DNA of 62,975 nt from Psilocybe azurescens (taxonomy: Eukaryota; Basidiomycota; Agaricomycetes; Agaricales; Agrocybaceae): positions 1 through 62,975 of the forward strand of contig JAJIRX010000826.1 of NCBI GenBank assembly GCA_023853785.1. Direction: 5' to 3'. The notes below the pieces were generated by a model. The model ran no database searches and was not told where the DNA came from. It was given only the letters and a program-made list of their open reading frames with translations. Made by a program: the position numbers and the translations under genes. Shown in pieces: positions 35,461 to 45,807 of this stretch. Position 1 is the first letter of the stretch; every line of letters starts with the position of its first letter.

Positions 35461-36851
35461 ATGTCGAGTCGCAACCCAGTCAAAACCAGCAAGCTCAGAA
35501 TCCATGATGCCCTACGAAACAGAAAAGCGCGCAACATGAATGCCAGTCGTTACTCCGCGGCCCCTTGAACACCGCTTTCCTATATCGAATCAATGCGTCT
35601 TGAAGCCTCTGCCGCTGTAAGTCTGATTTCTTACGCCGTCATAAACTGAATACTCATTGTCTTCCTTATTTAGCCAGACGACGTAAGCATGGAGAGTGTT
35701 GTCGAACTTGAGGTAAGGTATCGCGAACATCATGTCAGTATCCTTTTTAATCGAGTCAGCGACAGAGAGGCTATTCCACGCTGTAGCCTTTAGTCGATAA
35801 CAGTCACAAGCTGGAGGAATGTTTAGAATGCAATCGAGAGCTCAAAGCAAAGCTAGAGGAGTATGAAGGACGAGTCGGCGAACTCAATGGCGTGCTTAAC
35901 ACAGTGGGTCGTGGGGATCGCTGGATACAGATACTGTTGCTAATTAAGCTCTCAGAAAAATTCGCTCCGTGATGAGCTGGAAGGAAGGTTAGCGGGCTAC
36001 AGGAACCAAGTGGAAACCCTCAAGTCCTCCTTGAATGATGAGCGGATAAAACTGGAGCAATCTAATGTAGCAAAAAAGCAACTCGAAATTGTCCGTCATT
36101 CTACTTATACATTATCTTAAGCGGCTGAGCAAGTACGGCAGGATATTGGACGTATTTCCTTCGAATTGAATCAAGCGAAAGATGCAGCACAAGAAGCTAC
36201 CGGCAAAACGGTCGACTACAAGCGGTACTTCATATCTCTTATATTCATGGCACTTGGTGACTAAGTAACTACTGCAGGGCATGCAGGCGATTTCCCATGA
36301 ACTGGATCAATCAAAACTTGTAGCCCAAGATCTCATTAACGAGAAAAATGAACTACACGAGGTAGGATCTTTCCCTCTTCGAGCTATATCCACTCATGTG
36401 CGTTTAAACTAGGCTTTCAACTCTGAGAGGCAACAAATGAGTTCGGTGAGTTAGGTAGAGTAAGCTCTTAACTGTCTGACTCTTGTTCAGTTGTCTTGCG
36501 GACTGGAACGTCAGGTAAAATCTCTGGAACACTTCGTGAAAACTGTCGTTGAGAGTACAACCTGCCCCATATGTTCAGACTTCATGATTACTACACCTGT
36601 GATGTACGTGTTTACCTTAAAAATCCATGATTCCAGCGAGTGATGTATCTCACAGGCTAGGATGCGGGCATATGTTCTGTAAAGCCTGTATCGAGTCGTG
36701 GAATCCCAAGCAAAACCCGCTCCTGCCCCACCTTGCACGGTCACGCCAATTGTGTCCTGTTTGTCGTGATAAAATTGATACGAAAGTAGAATCTCTCCCT
36801 GCTTTGCGACAAATTATTGATGCGGTGCCAGTCGAGTACATAGTTATATAA
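35461..36851 (+). pseudogene. Coiled-coil RING-finger protein (E3 ligase-like), early in-frame stop
   Basis: Architecture: a basic N-terminus (MSSRNPVKTSKLRIHDALRN), a long coiled coil built from many small exons (for example HKLEECLECNRELKAKLEEY near 35800-35860; LKSSLNDERIKLEQSNVAKK near 36020-36080; SHELDQSKLVAQDLINEKNE near 36293-36352), and a C-terminal C3HC4 RING (CPICSDFMITTPVM near 36565-36604, then LGCGHMFCKACIESW near 36657-36701 and CPVCRDKI near 36756-36779), finishing at TAA 36849-36851. RING domains recruit E2 ubiquitin-conjugating enzymes; here only the motif supports that role. An in-frame TGA at 35566-35568 interrupts the first exon; the same frame continues after it with TPLSYIESMRLEA, so this looks like a single CGA-to-TGA change. 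Whether it is a real allele or a base error is unclear. The transposase begins 195 bp downstream on the same strand. Confidence 0.75.
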
Positions 36852-37045
36852 TGCCGAATAGTGTACACATCAGAAGTGGATTCCGGAGATTTATCGCTTC
36901 TTTTGTTCAGTACAACATAAGCAAAAACCTCCGTACTACCGCTAGTGCACTTATGTCGCTTATGGAGAGCGTGAGGAAAAACACCTTTATCGACGTGTTA
37001 TCTAGTAGCGTCTGGATCTCTGACATCAGACACTATCATACCTTC

Positions 37046-40000
37046 ATGCCACCCGCGATTGACGAGCAGTCGCGGCTCTGCCGCTGCAAATTTCGACGTT
37101 GTTGCGACTTTACCGATCCGACCACTGGAGAGAAGGGGAAACTGCTTAACGCCAGGGACTATAAAGCGCACCAAGTTCGTCAACAGAGAGAGGACTTGCG
37201 ACTTGGATATGACGCCTGGGATGCTCAGTCAGCGGCCCTCGCTAAACATCAACATCATATAGAAGAAGAAATGGAGCGTTTGACGATCGCAGAAATCAAT
37301 CTGATACCATCCTCAGTCATCAAGCCCAACTCCGATTATATTATCGACAAAAAAAAACGGATGGCGGCTCACATTGGCCTTCTCCTTGATGAAATCACGG
37401 TTCAGCAGCAAACGATAAGGCGTCTCGACCTAAATCCCGGACGACTCAAGGACTCTTCTTTACTAGATGGCCTGGCGACGTGTGCCTCTGCTCAAGGATT
37501 TATCGAGAGATCTGTGGTTTCGCTAGCCTCGGCAAAACGTGGACCAACCCGAAATCACCCTTCCATTAAAACACTCACCGAGAATGCGCAAATGGCACTC
37601 GATCTTTTAGAACCGAAGTTAAGAACACCGATAAATTGTATACGAAGGAGCTCAAGAAACGCGAGAGCGTTGCATCAAGTGCAACCCGGGTTTACGATTC
37701 AGGTAAATAACATATCTTATCTAATGCCTTTTATTGGCTAATATGTTGACTATAAGAACCACACTTCAAACCTATCATGCAATCCGCCAATCCTATCATT
37801 CAACTTGCCGTGTTCATGGTCGTGGCTGTCCAAGTTATTCTTGGTCTTTCTCGACGCGGTTGCCACTGGATCTTTCAAATGTGCGAATACATCGTGCAAG
37901 AGACAGCTGTTTTAGCCTCTGCCTCTCCCATTACCGTCCCATTCTCAATTCAGTCGCTTCTGAGCAAGTTTCCCGTGACGTCCGCACGGCAAGAAGCTAT
38001 TTCAATCTCGACGCGCAAAGTACATTGTACGCAACATGCCCCAAGTGCCATGAGATCTACTCGGCGGAAATGGTGCATGGTATCCCTGTCTATCCAGAGA
38101 GATGTCGAGCTCGCCGAAGGCCTGTGAAGCAGGGAGGTCCTACTAGATCCTGCAGAGAGCTGCTCGTTCGCCCCTACACAGATTGGAAAAGGCAGGATCA
38201 ATACGCCAATCAAACCATACATTGCTTTCAGCTTTCATGATTGGATGGCTAACCTCGTGTCACGGAGAGCATACGAGGAGAAGATGGATTCAGCCTGGCA
38301 GAGGATGGACTCCAGATGAACACGGTAATATCGACGATATTTTCCAGGCAACATGCATCAAGGAACTCAAAGGACACGACCTCAAAAACGCGCTTTAGCC
38401 GTAAATCGGTGACAAGACTTCAGGCAGATACGTTTTCTCTCTTGGGATTCGATTTCTTCAACCCTCTGAGAAATTTAACTGCCGGTAAGAAAGTGTCGAT
38501 CGGTGTCATCGCCTTGATATGTCTTAATCTTCCTATCAACATCCGCTACAAACCCGAGAACATCTTTCTTGCCGGCATTATCCCAGGACCTTCTGAGCCT
38601 AGTCTTGACTCCATTAACCCATTCTTACGGCCCTTAGTTGATGAATTATTGTTGTTTTGGGAAGGCGATACGTTTGACAAGGACAGCTCTCTATGAACTC
38701 GGGCGTTGGATCTTTTGTGCGCTCATTGCCATCATAGCAGATCTTCCAGCTGCTCGCAAAATTGGCGGCTTCTCTTCGCATAATCATGAATTCTTCTGTT
38801 CAGTTTGCACTTGCAGTCTAACTAAAAATTCTTATAACGACTTTGGATATACTACCTGGACATGGCGCACCAACGATTCCTGCCGACTTCGTGCTCAAAC
38901 GTACCGTGACGCACCAACTCAAAACCTGGCGGACAGTTCCTTCGACTTATCGGGCCTACGTTCTTCGGAATTGCTTCGTCTGCCATACTATGACGCGACC
39001 AAGCACCTGCCGATCGATCCGATGCACAACCTCTTCTTGGGTCTAATCAAGGAGCACTTCCAGAATATCTTGGGATGTAAAAAGATTCCCAAAGAAGGCT
39101 TGCCTGTCGTCGATTCCCTTGCAGGACGTTTATTTTCCCACACCACTGATAACTTGGACATTGATCTCTTCACTCCTACCCAAAAGGCGAGCATCAAGCG
39201 CTTGGAAGACTGGCTGAAGCGACCGTTCCAAAAAAGCCCCAGACCTAGAAGCCAGTATTCAGAAACATGCCAAACATTGGGCCGGAAGGGCCTGTCATCT
39301 GTCGTCGCTAATTTATGTCTGTAAAGGACTTGGTTGTATCCCGATGACTGTGACGGCCGAGGGCATAGATACCTCCTCTACTACCAAGAAAAGTATCGCA
39401 AGCCAGAACTGGCGGATATTGTGGTGAGATGGGTACGTGGTACGATTTTCTATCACTGTTTGGCTTCTGACCCAACCGACTCAAATTTACCCTCCATGTA
39501 GCGATCCAAACAGCCTGAGATATTGTCGGACTATCGTGCCTCCCCAGGATTAAGTGGCAGACAGGGTTACTTACTTACTCCGAAGATATGGATGAACTGC
39601 GACACGACATTCAGGTGATGGTAAAGCCATCATGGGCAACTTCAATTCCTACGTCAATTTCTTCCTCCGGTCCCAAACTGAAATCCGATCAATGGCGAGC
39701 AGCAGGATCTCTTTATCTTCCTGTCACTCTCATTCGCCCTATGGTCAAGCAGCGGTAACGACATTGCGAGCCGAGAACGTCGAGATCTTCTCAAACTGAC
39801 GATGGCGCTATTCCAGGCAATTTCCATCATAAGTTCTCGAACAACATCAGCTGGACACGGGGACTTTACCTCGATCACATGCTGGTTTACCGTCAGGAAC
39901 TGGCTGTCTTTTTCCGGACTACAAATGTCATCCTAATCACCATATGGCCTTGCATCTTGGGAATTTCTTTCTGTGTATGGACCTGTGCATGGCTGGTGGA

Positions 40001-40793
40001 CATTTCCTTTGAACGTATGATTGGAACACTTCAGCGAATTCACACCAACTACCATCCAGGTAAGGCATTATTCCTATATCTGGTGTGGGAACGTTACATA
40101 TAGCTGACAAAACTCAGGCGAGTACGAGGCTACAATAGCAGAGTCGTGGCATAGAAGATCGAATCTCAGGGCACTATTTTCCAAAGTAACATGCCCTCCC
40201 ATCATTCTCAAATGCGCTTCGATGTTCGAAAGATTTGTTCGACCTCAGAATCAAAATTCTCTAGCAAGATACGCTACAGCTATCGCGCAGGAAATTGAAA
40301 TCGATGATCAGGATACGGAACTCGACAACGATGACATTCATTACCAACAAAGTTTAGAAACTCGACTCGACGAGAATGTCCGGATTGCAATCAAGATGAC
40401 CTATGAAATTGACCCATATCCTTGTGCCAACATTATAGGTCGATATACACAAGGTCGTGTTTCATACACTAGGGCTTCCATCCACGAAGGAAATAGTCAG
40501 ATTCTTTGCGGCTCAACACCCTATTGCATCCAGGATATTCTTATCTTCCCTGAAAGTCTTCGGTACGACAGTGTTTGGCTCGTTGCCAAACCACTTCGGA
40601 TGGCGAAAATCAAGGAAGATCCCTACACCCACTACCGCATCTCAAGGCAAAGATTTGGGGCGTTGAGATGGAGGATTATATTGAAGTTATACCCTTTTCT
40701 ATGGTTGATACTCACTACGCCAAATGTATTATTCCGTGGGAAGGGCAAGACGTCGCCGTATGCGTAAGTTTATCTCGCGTTACGTCGGTTTGA
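37046..40793 (+). pseudogene. Plavaka/tnp2-type (CACTA superfamily) transposase, frame-disrupted
   Basis: DDE-type DNA transposase of the family that mobilises basidiomycete Plavaka elements. The N-terminus after ATG 37046 has a Cys-rich metal-binding-like start (LCRCKFRRCCDF, then H in a Y-x-A-H context). The middle includes YATCPKCHEIYSAE (near 38028-38068), FSLLGFDFFNPL (near 38433-38468), LICLNLPINIRYKPENIFLA (near 38514-38572), IIPGPSEPSLDSI and LRPLVDELL (near 38577-38650), IADLPAARKIGGF, FFCSVC, and the family signature HLPIDPMHNLFLGL (39007-39048). The C-terminal part has FPFERMIGTLQRIHTNYHPG (about 39995-40061, across a frame change) and ESWHRRSNLRALFSK (near 40142-40186), ending near MEDYIEVIPFSMVDTHYAKC and a TGA at 40791-40793. 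At least five frame changes cannot all be introns, so as written it is inactive; assembly indels could explain some. It is the likely source of the CACTG termini. Confidence 0.85.
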
Positions 40794-41110
40794 TACAGAA
40801 TACAATTTTACCGAATTTGATATACTATTTTGCTTGTCTGTATGTTTACACGTAGGTGTGATGGTAATATTGAAGCCTGCACGACTCACTGACTTCAACT
40901 TGAAATCGTGTTAGCACGATAATTTTGTTGTAATTACGCGATAACAGAACGATTGTTAGTTTATCAATATATTCTCACACTTTCCTCTCGCCACTCGAGC
41001 TCGCCTTTGTCTGAAGGTCAATCGCTTGCTTAGTACTTCTTTTCCTTTGTGTTGTAAGCCTTAAATATGTTTAAACCGCTTTCAAACCTCTGACTTTCTC
41101 TCTCCCCACC
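40794..41110. other. Short spacer after the transposase
   Basis: It contains TATTCTCACACTTTCCTCTCGCC (positions about 40970-40992, written here in parts), similar to runs upstream of the Spt5-like gene and in the inner repeats, which may be a shared promoter-type motif. No gene is seen. Confidence 0.35.
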
Positions 41111-41776
41111 ATGATCGTCTCCTTCTCCTTGATCAACTTTCAGCAATTAATCACTTGCTTCGTACACTTTTTTATATTTCTCGTGGTCTTCAAAATATGT
41201 CATAAATGCTTCTCCTTTCTATCAGTTTCGTCCACAATAACCAACCCGTCACGGTTCCCGCACACTAGAGCCTCGATTTTTGTGGCTCCAAATTCAAGTT
41301 CAGAGGCGTGTCAACCAGCTTCTCCTCATCCAAAGCGGCAATACATTATTTCCATGCCTGTATCTCTCATTACTCCGTACTTTTTCAATAGTTGCGCCGG
41401 TCTCACATCGGGAGACATTATTACCGCAGTCGACCATATCTGGTCGCAGAATGACTTGGATTTGATGGAGGTATGTACACTGATCTGGACATGATATTGT
41501 TTCTGAACCGCCTTGCAGGCAACGTGGGGACTCCACAACCCGTTGCGGTTTCGTTTTCTGTACCGATCTGGCCGAAGAATATTTTTCATTGGTAACGCAC
41601 CGACGCTATATGCACCTCCCATCGACAACCTGCCAGATTTCTTTCATTCGAGATCCCGGGATACGACACATACCAACAATACTAATTACACCCATCAGGA
41701 GTTGGATGATATGCTGAAGATCTCGCGCACTTTGATTAGTTCAGACCCGGCTGGCCGACTTCACTTTCTGTTCTAA
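41111..41776 (+). CDS. Small cargo protein, two exons, unknown function
   Basis: Exons 41111-41470 and 41519-41776 join in phase (GTATGT...TTGCAG, 48 bp) to 205 residues with a TAA at 41774-41776. The upstream ATG at 41111 sits in a good context (CCACCATGA) and gives a strongly hydrophobic first 35 residues that would act as a signal anchor. The in-frame ATG at 41354 would instead give a 125-residue soluble protein starting MPVSLITPYF. The second half contains SGDIITAVDHIWSQNDLDLM, RFLYRSGRRIFFIGNAP and an Asn/Thr-rich stretch. I recognise no domain. It is the last gene before the inner right repeat. Confidence 0.55.
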
Positions 41777-41969
41777 CGTGCATTAGCATCCGATTTCATC
41801 CCCTCCCAGCATATCATTACCACTATAACCGCTACTGTCTAGTATAGTTGTGTGATAGTTTGTGTGCTAGTTTAATTATCAAATCTCCAAGCACTGCGAC
41901 CATTTTTAATTTTAACCACTGTCCTCTCCTCCTAAGTCAGCACCACGCTTTATCAAATATGATGTGAAA

Positions 41970-42447
41970 ACAAGCAGTGCGCGAAGTTTGATGGAATTAT
42001 TCTCAATCATATATATCTATGTACGAGTGCAATCATAGTCAATGGAAGTGAGAATTGGTCTAATTTTGATTTACAAGTGCGATGGGAGGAATGAGAGGGA
42101 AGGTGCGAGAAAATAAGTGTGCGAGGGTGATATACAGGGGGAAATTTCATGCCGATGAAGCCGAGAAGGCGATTTTCAAAAGGCGACGGCATGAAAATCG
42201 TCGTCGTATATTAAAGACGCTGGTGTGACAATGTGACGCTTTCCCCTTCGTTCCAACATTCTAGCATCCCATTTGCGCTAGCCTCAAGCGCGCTTTGTAG
42301 GATCTATCCCATAACAGCCAGCGTCAGCTCACCAAAAGAGTTTTGTAAAGTAATGAATACCTCTAATATATACTTAGTTCAGTATGTAGCAATTTCTGCC
42401 ATTGCAGTACAGTAATTTGGATATGACGATTGTCTATTGCTCGCTGA
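41970..42447 (-). repeat. Inner inverted repeat, right copy
   Basis: Inverted partner of 21551-22015, with the same landmarks in reverse order, ending outward at ATTGCTCGCTGA. Similarity by eye is moderate, with small indels. Together the pair encloses about 20.9 kb that includes the transposase and all intact cargo genes. Confidence 0.75.
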
Positions 42448-43737
42448 GAACGATATGATTCAGAGGATGAAGTTTTTCACGCCTCTGTTTCGGTTGCTTT
42501 ATGTTTGCACTGCAGACGGTCTGGGACACGCATAGTGTAATTCGTGGCGTGTAAATCACGAGGAAAGTTTGAGGAAACCATAGTCAAAGGTGTGTCTTGA
42601 TTGCTCTATGATGCTCTGGCATGTTCAACTTGACAGACCTTGACGACCAGGAAAGCTTCTTCAAAAGCCCGGTCTGTACAACAGTGACTTTTCGGTGAAT
42701 CTTGGCTAAATTTTAAGGTGTTTGGTAGACTTGCGGTGTTATTGCAGAATATCATATGCGCTCATTGTTCGAATCTCAACGACGCCTCTCTAAAGCGAAC
42801 TATATCGCATGCACGGTATTAGTGAATTCGCCCATGATATAGAAATCATTACTCTAGCTACGACTCTCCAAAATTTGAGTCGATATTACATGTTTCAACG
42901 CATTCACGAACAACTCTTAAAAGTCGAAGCCGTGGGTGAAGGCGTGTTTCAATCGGAGAAGCAGCGTGGGTCCGAGCACACAGGCTCTCAACGCCAATCC
43001 TTAGAGATTGTATCACAAGACACATTCACGTACTTGTAAGTGTTCTAGCCGCGTTATCGTGCACTGAATTACGGTGTTCATAATCCATCTTTCATATCAT
43101 CAGAGATACGGCCAAGACTATCACTAGAGTCCGTTTACTCACTTTTTCTTTTTTTTTAAAACCTCTAGGTCCTCCTCCGATACAAACGTCTTCTGCCCAA
43201 ATGTACTCTTCGCGGATGCAGAAACAGTCCACCCACGCGCATATGCACACCCACCCCAACTTCCATTTTCCAGCGTCTCCGCACCTCCCAGCGCACCCCA
43301 CCCCGGCCGTCGTACAGCGGCGTGTCGCGGAGCGCGACTGTCACAGTGCGTATAGATGATTTATCGTGTTCTTTTATATGACGTATTTTTAATTCATTTT
43401 TCCCTTTTTTCGTATAGATCGCCTAGGTGATGAAGTACCTTAGCCTGCCGCCCGTGGATGCGACACCATCATTTGCTCGCGGCGGCTCTCGGTGCTCACT
43501 CAGTCAAACGTGCGACTGCTGTATATTCTGTGCGGGTGGGAGATCAAGCTGGCGAAAGAATGCGCGGGTGGCGACGAGCGCAAGCTGAAGAAAGAGCTGG
43601 TTAGGACTGACTTGGCCTTACCTCTCCAAGGAAATCCGTGCTCAGAATGAAAAGTTTCTGCTTTGAATGATCATCGCTTGCATATTTCTTCCCCTTCGGT
43701 CAAACTGGACTTATATATCTGTGCTTCATCGCACTGT
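42448..43737. other. Segment between inner and outer right repeats
   Basis: It holds a 76-codon plus frame at 42809-43039 with no known motif, and a GC-richer piece at about 43430-43640 that reads on the plus strand as NVRLLYILCGWEIKLAKECA followed by GDERKLKKELVRTDL. This looks like part of a conserved cellular protein, possibly another captured fragment, but I cannot name it. Confidence 0.35.
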
Positions 43738-43827
43738 TTTATGTTACATATCATGCTGATCGAACCCATACCCTTTCCATACCCTTCTTATCACATTTCA
43801 TCGTCTTTTAAGTGGCCATACAGCGCC

Positions 43828-44352
43828 TTACATCTCCATCTTCTCCTCCTCATTCGACTCTTCGTCAGAGTCCCCCTATCCCTCCCCTTATCGCCCGGGC
43901 TACCGTCCTCTCACGTCCTCCATAGCCTCTCCCGCTTCGTTGAAGGCTCCCGACGCTTCCTCGTTATCGATATCCATCTCTTCGTCCGACCGAGTGGCTG
44001 CATCCTTTGAGTTGAGATCTTCGGCGGGGAATAACTAACATGAGCCGCGCTGGAAACTTGACGGCTAGCACAGCGACGACTCACCGAGGAGGGCCAACGC
44101 CTTCGTTATTTCACCGGTCGTGTCATCTCTCCCCTTTTCCTGGACTGTCGAGACTGCCGAACGGGTTTGAGGCCATGACCTTCGAATGGGTCGATAGCTA
44201 TATTCTTACCTTCTCGACCGCATTCATCGCAGTCTCGAGTCGCGCAGACGTGCATCTCCACGTCTGGGCATCATTAGCTTAGTTTGGTGAGCTATTTTCT
44301 TAGATATAAAACGACACTTACCTTGCTCTGGAGAGGAATTAGCGCCAGACAT
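43828..44352 (-). CDS. TIR-embedded acidic-tail protein, right copy
   Basis: Second copy of the arm gene, reading inward. It starts at ATG 44352 (MSGANSSPEQ), with the same first intron; its exon 2 is 54 nt and joins in phase to VSTVQEKGRDD, then EITKALALL, then the exon beginning DLNSKDAATRSDEEMDID. Here the acidic tail is cut short by a TAG after MEDVRGR, where the left copy continues in frame. A 1-nt insertion relative to the left copy explains this. The right copy therefore has a sound exon 2-3 junction but a damaged tail, the reverse of the left copy. The nominal terminal codon of the full tail is at 43828-43830. Confidence 0.55.
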
Positions 44353-44640
44353 TGGTATTCGGTGTGAGTGTGTAGCGAGGATGTACTCGATGTGACGGAT
44401 GATGGTGGAAAATTTGATAGTGGGATTTGTGCCCGGTTTCTTCACGCGCTTAAGTATCGATTCACTTTGGCCTTGTCGTTTACAAAGGGTTAACTAAACA
44501 GATCTTTGCACTCTGTAGTCAGTAAAATACGCGTCTTTATCGCGTCAAATGCATTAAATCGAATGAACCGCGAGGTTTAAATGTTGTGTGCGAGTCGCCG
44601 TCGCGCTCGAAATGCGAATTCTTCGCGCACTCATCGACTC

Positions 44641-45065
44641 GCTGAGCGAGTCGAATACTGTATGTTTTGGTGTAAGTTCGACATACAGTAATTACATACA
44701 CAAATTCTGTTTATTTTACTAACAGAAGTTCTGTTCTTTAACTGTAAGTTTTATTTAGACAAGTTATGTTTGTATAACATACAGTAATTATATACACCAT
44801 ATCTGTATGTTTTACATACAGTAATTATATACAGCTATTCTGGATCTTTGACAAACAGCCAAAGAAAAGAAATTATGTTTATTCGGTGTTTTATTTACTT
44901 ACAGCTTAGAAACAGAAATTGTGTTTGTTCATAATACAGCCACCGAACAGAATAGATGTCTGATATCTGTATTATTTCTAAACATAAATGCTACATGTCA
45001 TACTTACATCAATTCTTACATAAGTCATGTATATAAATCGCTGTATGTCAGACATACAGCGGTCG
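44641..45065. other. Right subterminal palindrome array
   Basis: Mirror of the left array: the CGACTCGC-TGA-GCGAGTCG palindrome at its inner edge, ACTGTATG...CATACAGT pairs near 44660-44690 and 44790-44830, and the terminal hairpin CGCTGTATGTC-A-GACATACAGCG ending near 45061. Confidence 0.65.
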
Positions 45066-45078
45066 GCGCTCAGCAGTG

Positions 45079-45081
45079 TCA
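45079..45081. repeat. Right target-site duplication (TCA)
   Basis: It directly follows the CAGCAGTG terminus and matches the TCA at 16415-16417. Confidence 0.75.
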
Positions 45082-45735
45082 GGTCCTCACCATCAAGAGT
45101 ATTGCACCCGATGTAAAGTCTAAGTTGGTCATGTCACATCAAGGATATGTCTCTGTGTCGCTCATTATCACAGTAATCTCTAATCAAATTGGGTTCTGTA
45201 ATTAATGCTTTCTAGAAATCAATATCGAACATTATTTTAGTCCAAGTGAAGTCCTGTATATGCTATTGAGTGGATGGTAGATCGTTGAGCTGATGATCTC
45301 ATCGGTTGCCAGCTGATATAAATACGCCTCCGATATAGCATTGATGCAGGGATATATTGAGCTCAAGCTTGCACGGTGCAGCCTCATGCTGCATTGACAC
45401 ACAACGATTTGGTATCATGCTTGATGCTGCATTTCTCACGGTATCAGAATAGGAGTAGGCGCCGTCTTGTACCCTCAGGATGCTATTTGAAGTGCTCCAG
45501 AACCAATTGTTCTACGCCGATAATATACATGTTAACGATCATCACCATCTAATCTACATATAAGGCAGACACAGTGTTACCCAAATAGGCGCTCGCTTTG
45601 ATTTAAGTCTCCTTGACACAGTGTGCTTTACATGTTTATTGATGATTTCTGACACTCCGCGTGAGACATCATGCATCAGACCTCACTTAAAAGCGCGAGA
45701 ATCGATGCAATGGTCATGGGAGATTCTTCGTAAAC
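45082..45735. other. Host flank of the transposon, no gene
   Basis: No recognisable coding sequence. It leads into the promoter of the membrane-protein gene at 45808. Confidence 0.4.
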
Positions 45736-45744
45736 ATATATAAA
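45736..45744 (+). promoter_or_regulatory. TATA box of membrane-protein gene at 45808
   Basis: ATATATAAA lies 64 bp before the ATG at 45808, a normal fungal distance. Similar boxes stand before the genes at 48764 and 53251. Confidence 0.55.
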
Positions 45745-45807
45745 CCGACATTTGCAGTCGATGTCCACCTAGAGCAATCACACAACGACACGTTGAACGT
45801 GTCGACA

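Larger units (their letters stand above)
16418..45078. mobile_element. Giant CACTA-type (Plavaka-like) cargo transposon
   Basis: The element is 28,661 bp. The left end begins CACTGCTGGCGCCGATCGC and the right end, read on the minus strand, begins CACTGCTGAGCGCCGACCGC. Both continue into matching inverted arms of about 1.34 kb. TCA flanks both ends. It encodes a tnp2/Plavaka-type transposase on the plus strand (37046-40793), which agrees with CACTA-like termini and a 3-bp target duplication. It also carries at least eight other gene units plus a captured condensin fragment. Known CACTA elements are usually far smaller, so this is a giant form. A second inner inverted-repeat pair means it could be two nested elements; the outer boundaries are nevertheless well defined. 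I saw no DUF3435 tyrosine recombinase, so it is not a Starship on this evidence. Confidence 0.85.
43738..45078 (-). repeat. Right terminal inverted repeat arm
   Basis: Inverted partner of 16418-17752. It begins (minus strand) CACTGCTGAGCGCCGACCGC, runs through the palindrome-rich part, and ends just past the 3' flank of the embedded small gene. Confidence 0.85.

Noticed and set aside
37046..40793. KDZ (Kyakuja-Dileera-Zisupton) transposase
   Set aside because: The Cys-rich start is reminiscent, but the internal signatures (IDPMHNLFLGL, NLPxxIRYKPENIFLAGI-type block, FPFERMIG) are those of tnp2/Plavaka.
21551..42447. Target-site duplication of the inner repeats
   Set aside because: The bases beside TCAGCGAGCAAT differ on the two sides (GG versus GA), so no duplication can be claimed.
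16418..45078. A Starship-type giant element
   Set aside because: No DUF3435/YR captain tyrosine recombinase is seen near either end; the termini, target duplication and transposase all point to CACTA/Plavaka.
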